Positions 47,821 to 56,685 of a DNA stretch of 64,000 bases are shown here, one piece after another. A program made the translations under genes and the position numbers. The stretch's first letter is position 1. The number at the start of each line of letters is the position of its first letter. This DNA comes from JAZKHT01 sp040385245 (GTDB lineage: Bacteria; Pseudomonadota; Alphaproteobacteria; Rhodobacterales; Rhodobacteraceae). The notes under the pieces were generated by a model. The model was not told where the DNA came from and made no database searches. It worked only from the letters and a program-made list of their open reading frames with translations. The DNA is taken from assembly GCA_040385245.1 (NCBI GenBank), contig JAZKHT010000001.1, forward strand, positions 124,001 to 188,000, in the 5' to 3' direction.

Positions 47821-48644
47821 CAACTGCAGCCGCCCAAAGTTTTGCCATGCTGGGTCATCCGGGCCGCCTGTCGGTGTTCCGGCTGCTGATGCGTCATGCG
47901 CCTGCGGGTGTGCGTCCGACCGAGATGGCCGACAGCCTGCACCTGAAACCCAACACTCTGTCGCATTACCTGTCCCATCTGGAACGGGCGGGACTGATCC
48001 GTTCGGACCGGCAGGGTCGGTCGCTGTTCTATTCGGTCGATCTGGACCGCGCGTCGCAGCTTGCGTCCTATCTGGTCAACGACTGCCTCCGCGGCAGACC
48101 CGATCTTTTTCAACGGCTTGCGCTGCAATCAGGGGGGGCCGTCATGGCTGATCGACCTTTCAACGTGCTGTTCATCTGCTCTGGCAACTCTGCCCGGTCC
48201 ATCTTTGCCGAGGCGCTGTTGAACAGCATCGGCAAGGACCGGTTTCGCGCCTTTTCGGCGGGAACGCGGCCCGGCACTTCGCTGAACCCCTTCGCGATCG
48301 AGGTTTTGCACCGCGCCGGGCTGGATACATCTGCCCTGCGGTCCAAGCATGTGTCGGAGTTCGATGCCCCCGATGCGCCGCAGATGGATTTCATCTTTAC
48401 CGTCTGCGATGCGGCGGCGTCCGAGGAATGTGCCCCGTGGCCCGGTCAGCCCATCACCGCGCATTGGGGCGTGGCCGATCCCGTCAAGGCGGTGGGAACC
48501 GAGGCGGAAAAGGCGCTGGCCTTTGCGCGGGCGTTTTCGGAACTGAACCGCCGGATCATGGCCTTTGCCGCGCTGTCGGTGGAACAGCTTGACCGAACCG
48601 CATTGCAGCGCAGCGTTGACCGCATCGGGCTGGACCGGGCGTAG
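47814..48644 (+). CDS. ArsR-ArsC fusion: arsenic-responsive repressor fused to arsenate reductase
   Basis: A 276-residue fused protein starting at ATG 47814. Residues 1-105 are an ArsR winged helix (SFAMLGHPGRLSVFRLLMRH, then LHLKPNTLSHYLSHLERAGLI). Residues about 113-276 form a low-molecular-weight-phosphatase-type arsenate reductase: P-loop ICSGNSARS with Cys122 and Arg128, plus the redox pair Cys198/Cys206 in VCDAAASEECAPWPG, the thioredoxin-coupled type. It reduces arsenate to arsenite and likely represses its own operon. The ArsR part lacks the standard Cys-x-Cys metalloid motif (the only N-terminal Cys, Cys91, is not in such a motif), so sensing may be via other residues or linked to the reductase. 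It heads an operon with gap and arsJ. Confidence 0.93.
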   Translation: MESTAAAQSFAMLGHPGRLSVFRLLMRHAPAGVRPTEMADSLHLKPNTLSHYLSHLERAGLIRSDRQGRSLFYSVDLDRASQLASYLVNDCLRGRPDLFQRLALQSGGAVMADRPFNVLFICSGNSARSIFAEALLNSIGKDRFRAFSAGTRPGTSLNPFAIEVLHRAGLDTSALRSKHVSEFDAPDAPQMDFIFTVCDAAASEECAPWPGQPITAHWGVADPVKAVGTEAEKALAFARAFSELNRRIMAFAALSVEQLDRTALQRSVDRIGLDRA

Positions 48645-48658
48645 GATAGGGGAACACC

Positions 48659-49672
48659 ATGCCGCGTATCGCCATCAACGGCCTTGGCCGTATCGGCAAG
48701 CTGGTCTTGCGCGACCTGATCGACATTGGGGCTGCGGGTGACATCGTCCTGCTGAACGACTCCGCAGGCACACCCGAACAGCACACCTTGCTGATGGAAT
48801 TTGACAGCGTGCATGGCCGCTGGCGGGCAGACATCGCACATGACGACACGTCGGTAACCCTGAACGGCCAGCGCATCCGGCTGACGGCGGCGAAGCGGAT
48901 AGAGGACATGGCGCTGGCAACCTTGGGTGTCGATCTGGTGATCGATTGCACTGGCGTCTTCAAGACCGCCGAAAAGCTCGCGCCCTATTATGCGGCGGGG
49001 GTGAAGAAGGTGGTGGTGTCGGCCCCGGTGAAAGACGTCTGCGCGCTGAACCTTGTCTATGGGATCAACCATGGGGATTACGATCCGGCGCGGCATGATC
49101 TGGTGACGGCGGCAAGTTGCACGACCAACTGTCTGGCCCCGGTCATCAAGGTGATCCACGAAGCCATCGGCATCCGGCACGGCTCGATCACCACGATCCA
49201 TGACGTGACCAACACCCAGACCATCGTGGATCGCCCAGCCAAGGACATGCGCCGCGCGCGGTCGGCATTGTTGAACCTGATCCCCACCACCACCGGGTCG
49301 GCCACGGCGATCGCGCTGATCTATCCCGACCTTGCCGGGCGGTTGAACGGCCACGCGGTGCGGGTGCCGCTGCTGAACGCGTCCCTGACCGACTGCGTGT
49401 TCGAAGTGGCGCGCCCCACCACTGCGGACGAGGTGAACGGGTTGTTCAAGGCGGCGGCAGAGGGGCCGCTTGCGGGGATATTGGGCTATGAAGTGCGGCC
49501 GCTTGTGTCCAGCGATTTCACCAACGACCCGCGATCCGCGATCATTGATGCGGGTTGCACCATGGTGATCAACGGCACGCAGGTGAAGGTTTACGCCTGG
49601 TATGACAACGAATGGGGCTATGCCTGCCGTTTGTCCGATATCGCGCGCATGGTTGCCGGGGCGATGACGTGA
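48659..49672 (+). CDS. gapdh: ArsJ-associated glyceraldehyde-3-phosphate dehydrogenase
   Basis: A 337-residue type I GAPDH with NAD motif INGLGRIGKLVLRDLI and the catalytic segment AASCTTNCLAPV, Cys154, plus WYDNEWGYACRLSDI near the end. Such GAPDH paralogues located upstream of arsJ catalyse formation of 1-arseno-3-phosphoglycerate from glyceraldehyde 3-phosphate and arsenate; the product is exported by ArsJ and then hydrolyses outside. The start lies 14 bp after the ArsR-ArsC stop and the stop overlaps the arsJ GTG start (GTGA at 49669), so the three are co-expressed. The symbol is descriptive; gap would be confused with the housekeeping gene. Confidence 0.9.
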   Translation: MPRIAINGLGRIGKLVLRDLIDIGAAGDIVLLNDSAGTPEQHTLLMEFDSVHGRWRADIAHDDTSVTLNGQRIRLTAAKRIEDMALATLGVDLVIDCTGVFKTAEKLAPYYAAGVKKVVVSAPVKDVCALNLVYGINHGDYDPARHDLVTAASCTTNCLAPVIKVIHEAIGIRHGSITTIHDVTNTQTIVDRPAKDMRRARSALLNLIPTTTGSATAIALIYPDLAGRLNGHAVRVPLLNASLTDCVFEVARPTTADEVNGLFKAAAEGPLAGILGYEVRPLVSSDFTNDPRSAIIDAGCTMVINGTQVKVYAWYDNEWGYACRLSDIARMVAGAMT

Positions 49673-50895
49673 CCGCCGAGAACCCGCTGCGCGCCTACGC
49701 TGCCGTGACGGCGGCCTATTGGGCGTTCATGCTGTCGGATGGCGCGTTGCGGATGCTGGTGCTGCTGCATTTCAACGGGCTGGGGTTCAGTCCGGTGCAA
49801 CTGGCGTGGCTTTTCCTGCTGTACGAACTGGCGGGGATTGTCACCAACCTGATGGCCGGATGGATCGCCCTGCGCTTTGGTCTGGCGCGCACATTATATG
49901 CGGGACTGCTGATCCAGATTGCGGCACTGGTCGCGCTGGCGCAGCTTGATCCTGCATGGGGCGTGTCTGCATCGGTTGCCTTTGTGATGGGGGTGCAGGG
50001 CGTATCTGGCGTCGCCAAGGATCTGGCCAAGATGGCATCCAAGTCGGCGGTAAAGCTGCTGGCCCCCAAGGGCGAAGGCACGCTGTTTGCCTGGGTGGCC
50101 GCACTGACCGGGTCCAAGAATGCCGTCAAGGGCTTGGGCTTTTTTCTTGGTGCGGCGCTCTTGGCGTTGGCCGGGTTTCAGGCGGCAGTCTGGGGCATGG
50201 CGGGGGTGTTGGCGGCGATCCTGATTGGCGTCGCGCTGTTTCTTCCGCCCGGTCTGCCGGTGGGCCGCAAGGGGGAAAAGCTGGCCTCGGTCTGGTCGTC
50301 GGACGCGCGCATCAACCGGCTGTCGCTGGCGCGGATGTTCCTGTTCGGCGCGCGGGACGTGTGGTTCGTCGTCGGTTTGCCAGTCTATTTCCAGTCCATC
50401 CTGTCGGATGGCACGGATGAGGGGCGGCGAGCCGCGTTCTTTTTGATCGGCGGGTTCATGGCGCTGTGGATCATCGGCTATGGTGCGGTTCAGGCCGCGG
50501 CACCGCGCCTGCTGGGGGCCGGGGTCAGTGCCGATGCCGCGATCCGCTGGGCGGGGTTGCTGACGCCGATCCCCTTTGTAATGGCGGGCCTTGCGCTGGT
50601 TGCGGGCGGGCCTGCGCTGTGGCTGACGGTCAGTCTGGTGGCGGGGTTGCTGCTGTTCGGAGCGGTGTTTGCGATCAATTCATCGCTGCATTCCTATCTG
50701 ATCCTTGCCTTCAGCACCGAGGACCGGGTGACGCGGGATGTGGGATTCTACTACATGGCAAACGCGGCGGGGCGTTTGCTGGGCACGCTGCTGTCGGGGG
50801 TCAGTTACCAATACGGCGGGCTGCCCCTGTGCCTTGCCACGGCGGGGGCGATGGCGGGGGCAAGCTGGCTGTCGGCGCGCAGGTTGCGGGGCTGA
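49669..50895 (+). CDS. arsJ: ArsJ: MFS organoarsenical efflux permease
   Basis: GTG 49669 overlaps the GAPDH stop codon. The 408-residue protein has about twelve helices; conserved features are YWAFMLSDGALRMLVLLHFN, the loop-helix GVSGVAKDLAKMASKSAVKL and ARMFLFGARDVWFVVGLPVY, matching ArsJ-type permeases. ArsJ exports 1-arseno-3-phosphoglycerate, giving arsenate resistance. Its place after a GAPDH gene and an ArsR-ArsC gene makes the assignment strong. It converges with the SDR gene ending at 50899, only three bases away, so a terminator must be internal or shared. Confidence 0.93.
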   Translation: MTAENPLRAYAAVTAAYWAFMLSDGALRMLVLLHFNGLGFSPVQLAWLFLLYELAGIVTNLMAGWIALRFGLARTLYAGLLIQIAALVALAQLDPAWGVSASVAFVMGVQGVSGVAKDLAKMASKSAVKLLAPKGEGTLFAWVAALTGSKNAVKGLGFFLGAALLALAGFQAAVWGMAGVLAAILIGVALFLPPGLPVGRKGEKLASVWSSDARINRLSLARMFLFGARDVWFVVGLPVYFQSILSDGTDEGRRAAFFLIGGFMALWIIGYGAVQAAAPRLLGAGVSADAAIRWAGLLTPIPFVMAGLALVAGGPALWLTVSLVAGLLLFGAVFAINSSLHSYLILAFSTEDRVTRDVGFYYMANAAGRLLGTLLSGVSYQYGGLPLCLATAGAMAGASWLSARRLRG

Positions 50896-50898
50896 CCG

Positions 50899-51663
50899 CT
50901 ACAGGCTTTCGGCACCGTCCACCACCAGCGCGTGTCCGGTCATGAAGGACGACTGGTCGGACGCCAGAAAGACGATGCTTTCGGCGATCTCTTCGGGCGT
51001 TCCCCAACGGCGCATCGGAATTGCGGTGGCGATGTAGGTTTCAAGTGCGGGCCGCCCGCCCATCTGCGCCTCGAACCCGGCGTTGAAAACTGTATCGACA
51101 AAGCCGGGACACAGCGCATTGCAGCGCACATTATAGCGCGCGTAATCGACGGCGATCTGTTTGGCCATGGCGATGACGGCGTGCTTCGTGGTGGCATAGG
51201 CGATCATCTCTCGGTCGAACTGCACGCCGGAATTTGACGCGGTGATGATGATTGACCCCTTTCCCTGCGCGCGCATGATGGGCATGGCCGCCCGCGCCGC
51301 CACGAAATGCGACCGGACGTTCAACCGCCAAGAGGCGTCCATCTGATCTGGCGTCACCTCCACCAGCGCGCCTGCAATCTGGATACCCGCGTGCGAATGC
51401 AGGATGTCCAACCGGCCATGCCGCGCGGCGCTGTCGTCAATGGCGGCGGTCAGGGCCGCATCATCGGTCACGTCCAGACCCAACGCATCGGCCAATGCGC
51501 CGCTTGCGCGTATCTCGTCTGCCACGCGTTCGGCGCGGTCGGGGTCAAGGTCGGTCACGATGACGCGCGCGCCCATGGCGGCCATTGCCCGCGCGCCCGC
51601 GCGCCCGATGCCTGCGCCAGCACCGGTGACAAAGGCGACCCGGTCGGCCAGCAGCGGTGTCAT
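50899..51663 (-). CDS. Short-chain dehydrogenase/reductase of the second ABC module
   Basis: A 254-residue classical SDR: cofactor motif VAFVTGAGAGIGRAGARAMA (residues 9-28), TDLDPDRAER, catalytic ITASNSGVQFDREMIAYATTKHAV (Ser, Tyr, Lys), and C-terminal SFMTGHALVVDGAESL. It probably uses NAD(P) with an alcohol, ketone or aldehyde. The start overlaps the stop of the permease gene (ATGA at 51660-51663), so it is coupled to the second ABC operon and likely acts on the imported substrate or its product. Confidence 0.9.
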   Translation of the reverse strand: MTPLLADRVAFVTGAGAGIGRAGARAMAAMGARVIVTDLDPDRAERVADEIRASGALADALGLDVTDDAALTAAIDDSAARHGRLDILHSHAGIQIAGALVEVTPDQMDASWRLNVRSHFVAARAAMPIMRAQGKGSIIITASNSGVQFDREMIAYATTKHAVIAMAKQIAVDYARYNVRCNALCPGFVDTVFNAGFEAQMGGRPALETYIATAIPMRRWGTPEEIAESIVFLASDQSSFMTGHALVVDGAESL

Positions 51664-52472
51664 GCCTTGCGCCCGCGCTGAAGAATGGCCTGCGCGGTGA
51701 TCAGCAGCACAAGCGATACTGCCAGAACCATTGTTCCGATGGCGTTGATTTCCGGCGTCACGCCCCGGCGGATCGACGAAAAGACATAGATGGGCAGCGT
51801 CGTGTTCGACCCTGCGACAAAGAAGGCGATTATGAAATCATCAAAGCTGAAGGTGAAGGCCAGCAGGAAACCCGCCAGAATACCCGGAAATATCTGTGGC
51901 AGGGTGATCTGGCGGAACGTGCCCCATGGCGTGGCGCCAAGATCCGACGACGCCTCGATCAGGCTGCGGTCCATGCCGGATATGCGGGCGCGCACGATGA
52001 TGATGACCAGTGACATCGAAAACAACCCATGCGCCGCGATCAATGATCCGTATCCCAGTGTCAGTTTCGGCGCACTGTCGGCCACGGGCCAGACCGCCGC
52101 CAGCAGGGGGTTCAGCCAGTCGAACAGGGTGACAAGGGCGATCAGCGTGGCGATACCAATGACGATGCCGGGCACCATGACGGCGATGTAGATCAGCGCG
52201 TCAAACGCCACCCGCATCCGCCCCTTGACCGATTGCAACGCCAGCGCGGCCATGGTGCCAAAGACCGCCGCCAGTGCCGCCGACACAAGGGCGACGGTCA
52301 GGCTGGTCTGCAACGCCTCGATGACGAAGGGGTTGTTCAGCGCCTTGCCGTACCATTGCACCGAAAACCCGGTGAACTGGCTGGCATGGCGACCGGCGTT
52401 GAAGGAAAACAGCGCGATGATCCCGATAGGGATGTACAGGAACAGATAGACGGCAAGGGCGTAGATCCGCAT
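51660..52472 (-). CDS. Polyamine-type ABC transporter permease (PotC family), second module
   Basis: A 270-residue inner-membrane permease with six helices starting MRIYALAVYLFLYIPIGIIAL. The EAA loop is IEASSDLGATPWGTFRQITLPQIFPG near residue 165. It lies nine bases after the partner permease and overlaps the following SDR gene. It is a member of the second Pot-like transporter; sequence similarity to the first permease at 22344 is clear in overall plan but the two are not near-identical. Confidence 0.92.
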   Translation of the reverse strand: MRIYALAVYLFLYIPIGIIALFSFNAGRHASQFTGFSVQWYGKALNNPFVIEALQTSLTVALVSAALAAVFGTMAALALQSVKGRMRVAFDALIYIAVMVPGIVIGIATLIALVTLFDWLNPLLAAVWPVADSAPKLTLGYGSLIAAHGLFSMSLVIIIVRARISGMDRSLIEASSDLGATPWGTFRQITLPQIFPGILAGFLLAFTFSFDDFIIAFFVAGSNTTLPIYVFSSIRRGVTPEINAIGTMVLAVSLVLLITAQAILQRGRKA

Positions 52473-52481
52473 CTTCCCCCC

Positions 52482-53339
52482 TTACATCAACGAGATGTCA
52501 TCGCGCGCGCCCGCCCAACGACGCGTGGCGCGCATGTAGGCGGTGACAGTGACAAGCATGATCAGCACAAGCGCCACCGAAACGGCAGACCCGTAGGCCC
52601 AGTTGCGCGATTGCAGGAACAGATCGACCAGCGCGTTGCCGACAAAGAACACCTTGCCGCCCCCCAGCATGGCAGGGATCAGAAATTCGCCCATCAGCAG
52701 GATGAACACCAGCATGCAGCCGGTCGCGACGCCGGGCATCGACAGGGGCAGGGTGACAGACCAAAAGGTGCGCCCCGGCGGGCAGCCCAGATCGGCTGAC
52801 GCCTCAAGCAACCGCTTGTCCAGCCGTTCAAGGCTGACATAGATAGGGAACACCATCAGCGGCAAATAGCCGTAGACGATGCCGACCAGCACCGCAAAGG
52901 GCGTGTTGATCAACTGGATGTTGCCCAAACCGAAGGCGGCGATCAGCGACGGTATCCCCTTGCCGCCCAGCAGGAAGATCCACGCATAGCTGCGGATCAG
53001 GATCGACGTCCAGAACGGCACGATCACCAGGATCAGCAGCAACGTGCGCCAGCGCGGGCTGGCGCGCATCGCCAGGAAATAGGCCAGCGGATAGGCGATC
53101 AGCAGACACAACAGCGTGCCGACCGGGGCCAGCGTCAAGGTGTTCTTGAACGCGGTCCAGCGTGCACCAAGGTTCAGATAGTTATCAAAGGTGAAAGCGG
53201 GGACATAGCCACCGGCTGGCCCCCGCTCGCCAAAGCTGAAGACGAATACGACCACGAGCGGCAGCACCAGCATGGTCAGAAACCATGCCCCTGCTGGCAG
53301 CAGGAACAGCGCGGTCCGGTATCGTGGTCGCATCGCCAT
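52482..53339 (-). CDS. Polyamine-type ABC transporter permease (PotB family), second module
   Basis: A 285-residue inner-membrane protein with six predicted helices (ALFLLPAGAWFLTMLVLPLVV at the first) and the EAA motif EASADLGCPPGRTFWSVTLPLSMPG near residue 190. It sits six bases after the binding-protein gene, so the order is ATPase, binding protein, PotB-type, PotC-type, differing from the first module in the place of the binding protein. It forms the channel with the PotC-type protein. Confidence 0.92.
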   Translation of the reverse strand: MAMRPRYRTALFLLPAGAWFLTMLVLPLVVVFVFSFGERGPAGGYVPAFTFDNYLNLGARWTAFKNTLTLAPVGTLLCLLIAYPLAYFLAMRASPRWRTLLLILVIVPFWTSILIRSYAWIFLLGGKGIPSLIAAFGLGNIQLINTPFAVLVGIVYGYLPLMVFPIYVSLERLDKRLLEASADLGCPPGRTFWSVTLPLSMPGVATGCMLVFILLMGEFLIPAMLGGGKVFFVGNALVDLFLQSRNWAYGSAVSVALVLIMLVTVTAYMRATRRWAGARDDISLM

Positions 53340-53345
53340 CTTGCG

Positions 53346-54503
53346 TCAGGCCGATTTGAAGCGGGCCATCAGCTCGGCCCGGTTGGGATCGGTCAAGGTG
53401 ACCGCCGCGCCGAATTCCAGCGCCGACAGCAGGTCGGCAGCGGGATACAGGATTGGGTCGTTCAGCACCTCGGGCGGCAGCAGCGCATTCACGCGGGCAT
53501 CGGCCACGGGATAGCCATGGAACAGGCTTTCCTTGGCGTTGACCGCCGGATCAAGCAGGAAGTTGATCAGCGCATAGGCCGCGTCTGCGTGGGGCGCGCC
53601 CTTGGGGATGGCGTAGAAGTCCGACCACAACTCGCCGCCTTCCTTGCCCAGAACATATTCGATCTCGGGCATGTCACGGTTCATCTGCTTGCCGTCGCCG
53701 GTCCAGCAGATCGTCATCCAGGCATCGCCGGACCGCATCGACGGCTGATAGTCAGAACTGATGGCAAAGAGATGCGGCTTGGCATCCATCAGCAGCTTTT
53801 CGGCATCGGCGAGTTCTGCGGGGTCAATCGAGTTGAAGGAATAACCGAAATACTTCAAAGCGTTGCCGATGGTGGTCAATTGATAGTCATGCACCATCGT
53901 ACGGCCCGAGAATTCGGCCATCGTCATGTCCCAGAATTCTTTCCAGGTCGTCAGTTTCTTGCCGCCCGACTGGTTGGTGTTATAGGCAAACCCGGTCGTG
54001 CCCCAGTTTTTCGGCACCGCATAGACCGTGCCATCCACCGTGCCCGGACCGGCGAACCGCTGGTCGAACGACGCCGCGTCGTAGTTCGGGATCCTGGACA
54101 GGTCGAGCGGTTCGATCAGGTCTTCGCTGACATAGGTAGTGATGGTGTAGTTCGTCGGCACGAACACATCCCAGCCCGATCCGCCCGCCTGCAATTTGGC
54201 CAGCATCTCTTCGTTGGAACCGAACACGTTCACATCGACAGCGGCACCGGTCATTTGCGTGAAGGCGTCAAAGTTGGCCGGGTCGTGGTAGTTGGGCCAG
54301 CTTGCCAGCACCACACGGTCGCCGATCGTGCCTTGGGCCAGCGCGCGCCCCCGCAAGCCGGGCATCGCCGCCCCCAGAACGGTGGTGGCAAGGCCAAGCC
54401 CGGTCACCCCCAGAAAGTGGCGGCGCGACACCGACCCCTTTCTGTAGCGCATGAGTTCGGCCATGAACTTTTCACGAGATATGAAGTCATTCCGGTCAGT
54501 CAT
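53346..54503 (-). CDS. Tat-exported polyamine-type ABC substrate-binding protein, second module
   Basis: The ATG at 54503 (MTDRNDFISREKFMAEL) is chosen because GGGAG stands seven bases upstream; ATG 54509 is too near it. The 385-residue protein carries a twin-arginine signal: SRRHFLGVTGLGLATTVLGA near residue 28, ending at ALA. The mature part contains LASWPNYHDPANFDAFTQMT and DVFVPTNYTITTYV, the PotD/PotF fold. Tat export implies folding in the cytoplasm before transport, unlike the Sec-exported protein of the first module. The ligand is unknown. Confidence 0.9.
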   Translation of the reverse strand: MTDRNDFISREKFMAELMRYRKGSVSRRHFLGVTGLGLATTVLGAAMPGLRGRALAQGTIGDRVVLASWPNYHDPANFDAFTQMTGAAVDVNVFGSNEEMLAKLQAGGSGWDVFVPTNYTITTYVSEDLIEPLDLSRIPNYDAASFDQRFAGPGTVDGTVYAVPKNWGTTGFAYNTNQSGGKKLTTWKEFWDMTMAEFSGRTMVHDYQLTTIGNALKYFGYSFNSIDPAELADAEKLLMDAKPHLFAISSDYQPSMRSGDAWMTICWTGDGKQMNRDMPEIEYVLGKEGGELWSDFYAIPKGAPHADAAYALINFLLDPAVNAKESLFHGYPVADARVNALLPPEVLNDPILYPAADLLSALEFGAAVTLTDPNRAELMARFKSA

Positions 54504-54531
54504 GTTCATTCTCCCAGTTGCTCGTTTGTTG

Positions 54532-55638
54532 TCAGTCTTCGCCCAAAAGCAGCGCCGACCCCGCCTGCCATGCCGCGTGGCCCGTGTCGCCGGGTTCAAA
54601 ACCGCCTTCGGCGGCCTCGGCCTGACGCGATACCAGCACGAGGAAGTCGCCAAGATCGTCGTTCTTCACCAGATATTCGGTATGCTCGCCCAGAAAGATG
54701 CGCGTCACGATCTGCACCGGCAGCGAAACCGCGCCGCCACGAGCTTCGCGCGACAGGCTGATCTGTTCGGGCCGCAGGCTGGCGGATGCTGGCTGCCCTT
54801 GGGTCAGCGGTACAGTCGTCTGACCGGCAATCTGGCGGCCCCCGGCTGTCGTCAACGTGCCGGGACCGGTGAATATGCCCGGAAAGAAGTTCGACTTGCC
54901 GACGAAGTCCGCAACGTACCGGTTGCGCGGGCTGTCATACAGATCGCGCGGGCTGCCGACCTGCACGATCACTCCACCGCGCATGATGCAGATGCGGTCT
55001 GACATCGACAGCGCCTCTTCCTGATCATGGGTGACCAGAACAAAGGTGATGCCAAGGCGACGTTGCAGCGATTGCAGTTCGATCTGCATGTCGCGGCGCA
55101 GCTTTTTGTCCAGCGCGGCCATCGGCTCGTCCAGAAGCAGGACCTTGGGCTTGTTGATGATCGCGCGGGCCAGCGCGACGCGCTGCTGCTGGCCGCCCGA
55201 CATTTCCCAGATCCGGCGAGGGCCATAGCCGGGCAGGCGCACGGTGTCCAACGCGGTGTCCACGGCGCGGGCGATGTCGGCGGCGTTGGGGCGCGGGCGT
55301 TGCTGGCGCAGCCCATAGCCGATGTTTTCCGCCACGGTCAGGTGCGGGAACAGGGCGTAATGCTGGAACACCATGTTCACCGGGCGACGGTGTGGGGGCA
55401 GATCGTTGACCTGCCGCCCCTCCAGCAGGACAGCGCCAGAGGTGGGGGTTTCGAACCCGGCCAGCATGCGCAGTGCCGTGGTCTTGCCACAGCCTGACGG
55501 ACCCAGAAACGACAGGAATTCCCCCTTGCGGATCGACAGGGACAGGTCCTGCGCCGCCACAACGTCGCCAAACCGCTTTGTGGCGGCGCGCAGTTCGGCA
55601 ATCGGTTCGTCCGGGTCGTTGTGAAGGGGTTGATTCAT
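54532..55638 (-). CDS. Polyamine-type ABC transporter ATPase (PotA family), second module
   Basis: The ATG at 55638 (MNQPLHNDPDEPIAELRAAT) starts the 368-residue ATPase; the open frame continues upstream antisense to the regulator gene. Motifs: Walker A LGPSGCGKTTALRMLAG, Q-loop NMVFQHYALFPHLTVAENIG, signature MSGGQQQRVALARAI, Walker B VLLLDEPMAALDKKLR, H-loop LVTHDQEEALSMSD and a C-terminal TOBE domain (SLRPEQISL). It is the first gene of the minus-strand operon and is divergent from the LuxR-type regulator at 55735 with a 96-bp gap. Confidence 0.93.
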   Translation of the reverse strand: MNQPLHNDPDEPIAELRAATKRFGDVVAAQDLSLSIRKGEFLSFLGPSGCGKTTALRMLAGFETPTSGAVLLEGRQVNDLPPHRRPVNMVFQHYALFPHLTVAENIGYGLRQQRPRPNAADIARAVDTALDTVRLPGYGPRRIWEMSGGQQQRVALARAIINKPKVLLLDEPMAALDKKLRRDMQIELQSLQRRLGITFVLVTHDQEEALSMSDRICIMRGGVIVQVGSPRDLYDSPRNRYVADFVGKSNFFPGIFTGPGTLTTAGGRQIAGQTTVPLTQGQPASASLRPEQISLSREARGGAVSLPVQIVTRIFLGEHTEYLVKNDDLGDFLVLVSRQAEAAEGGFEPGDTGHAAWQAGSALLLGED

Positions 55639-55734
55639 GCGTCCTATATGCCTGTATTGCACCAAAAGCTTAGGAATGACCTTGGTGGCTGTATATATCA
55701 CAAAGTGCATAGAACCTGGCCAAAGGGGGCAACG

Positions 55735-56520
55735 ATGAGTAGGGCCGTTGTGTTCCAGCAGGTCGGCGCCGTGATCTATGCCATAGGCACGGCCGGGTTT
55801 CCCGGTCAGGTGTCCACGCTGTTGCGGGGACTTGCACCCTACACCTACACGGTCGTTTTCGGCTATTGCGGCTCGGCGCGGCCCCTTGATCTGTTCGATG
55901 ATTTCCCCGCCGACAAACAGCGTATCTTTGTCACCGACTATCAGGAGGGGCCGTATCTTCTGGACCCGTTCTATCTGGCGGCCACCCGACCCGTGGCCGA
56001 AGGTCTTTACCGGATGCGCGACATCGCCCCCGACCGATTTTACCAGGGTGAATATTTCCGCAGCTACTATGTCCGCACCGGGCTGGCCGAAGAGATCGGT
56101 TTCTTCGTCGATCTGCCGGGCGGTGCCATGGTCGTGCTGTCGCTGATGCGCGATGAGCGCCCCTTTTCCAACCGCGAGATGCAGATTCTGGAAGAGGTGC
56201 GCCCCATCATCGCAGCCTGCGTCCGGCGGCACTGGGCAGACCTTGCCACACAAATCACCCCTGACGCCGCTGGGAAAGGCCAGATGCTGGACACCAAGGT
56301 AGAGCAATCCTTTCACAGTTTCGGTCAGGGCATCCTGACCAAGCGCGAGCGTGAGATCGTGGAATACACCCTGAAGGGCTATTCCGCCGAGGCTGTCAGC
56401 AAGATACTGGGCATCACCCCCGGCACCGTGCGCATCCATCGGCGCAACATCTATGCAAAGCTGCGCATCAGCTCGCAGGGCGAATTGTTCTCCCGCTTCA
56501 TCAGCACGCTGGGTATCTGA
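55735..56520 (+). CDS. LuxR-type helix-turn-helix regulator of the second ABC module
   Basis: ATG 55735 follows AAAGGGGG. The 261-residue protein has an N-terminal domain (1-190) with YLLDPFYLAATRPVAEGLYR, MRDIAPDRFYQGEYFRSYYV, FSNREMQILEEVRPII, and a C-terminal GerE/LuxR domain LTKREREIVEYTLKGYSAEA, ILGITPGTVRIHRRNIYAK. It is clearly homologous to the regulator at 25199: shared pattern LLDP(F/Y), G-YR-RD-APD-F, YF-YY and ISSQ(G/A)ELF. Same location next to a Pot-like ATPase gene in both cases indicates a duplicated regulatory module. Confidence 0.85.
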   Translation: MSRAVVFQQVGAVIYAIGTAGFPGQVSTLLRGLAPYTYTVVFGYCGSARPLDLFDDFPADKQRIFVTDYQEGPYLLDPFYLAATRPVAEGLYRMRDIAPDRFYQGEYFRSYYVRTGLAEEIGFFVDLPGGAMVVLSLMRDERPFSNREMQILEEVRPIIAACVRRHWADLATQITPDAAGKGQMLDTKVEQSFHSFGQGILTKREREIVEYTLKGYSAEAVSKILGITPGTVRIHRRNIYAKLRISSQGELFSRFISTLGI

Positions 56521-56599
56521 CGCCGGTCTTTGTAACGGTGGTCTCTGGTCAGGCGGCAAAAGTGGCGCGCGCGTTTGGCGCTTCAAAAGGTTTCATGCC

Positions 56600-56618
56600 G
56601 ATACCGCATCGGGGTATC
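56600..56618. promoter_or_regulatory. GATACC-N7-GGTATC inverted repeat before the SDR gene
   Basis: A perfect 6-bp inverted repeat with 7-nt spacer lies in the 165-bp gap (56521-56685) between the LuxR-type gene and the SDR gene, both on the plus strand. Its GGTAT half-site is the one that recurs beside the homologous regulator at 25128-25196, so it may be a binding site for the second regulator, controlling the SDR gene. Inference from shared sequence and location. Confidence 0.4.
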
Positions 56619-56685
56619 CCTGCTCGGCATTCCACAACTGCTCGCCGGTATTTTACAGTCTGCAAAGGCCGAAATGGGGTGCGCG

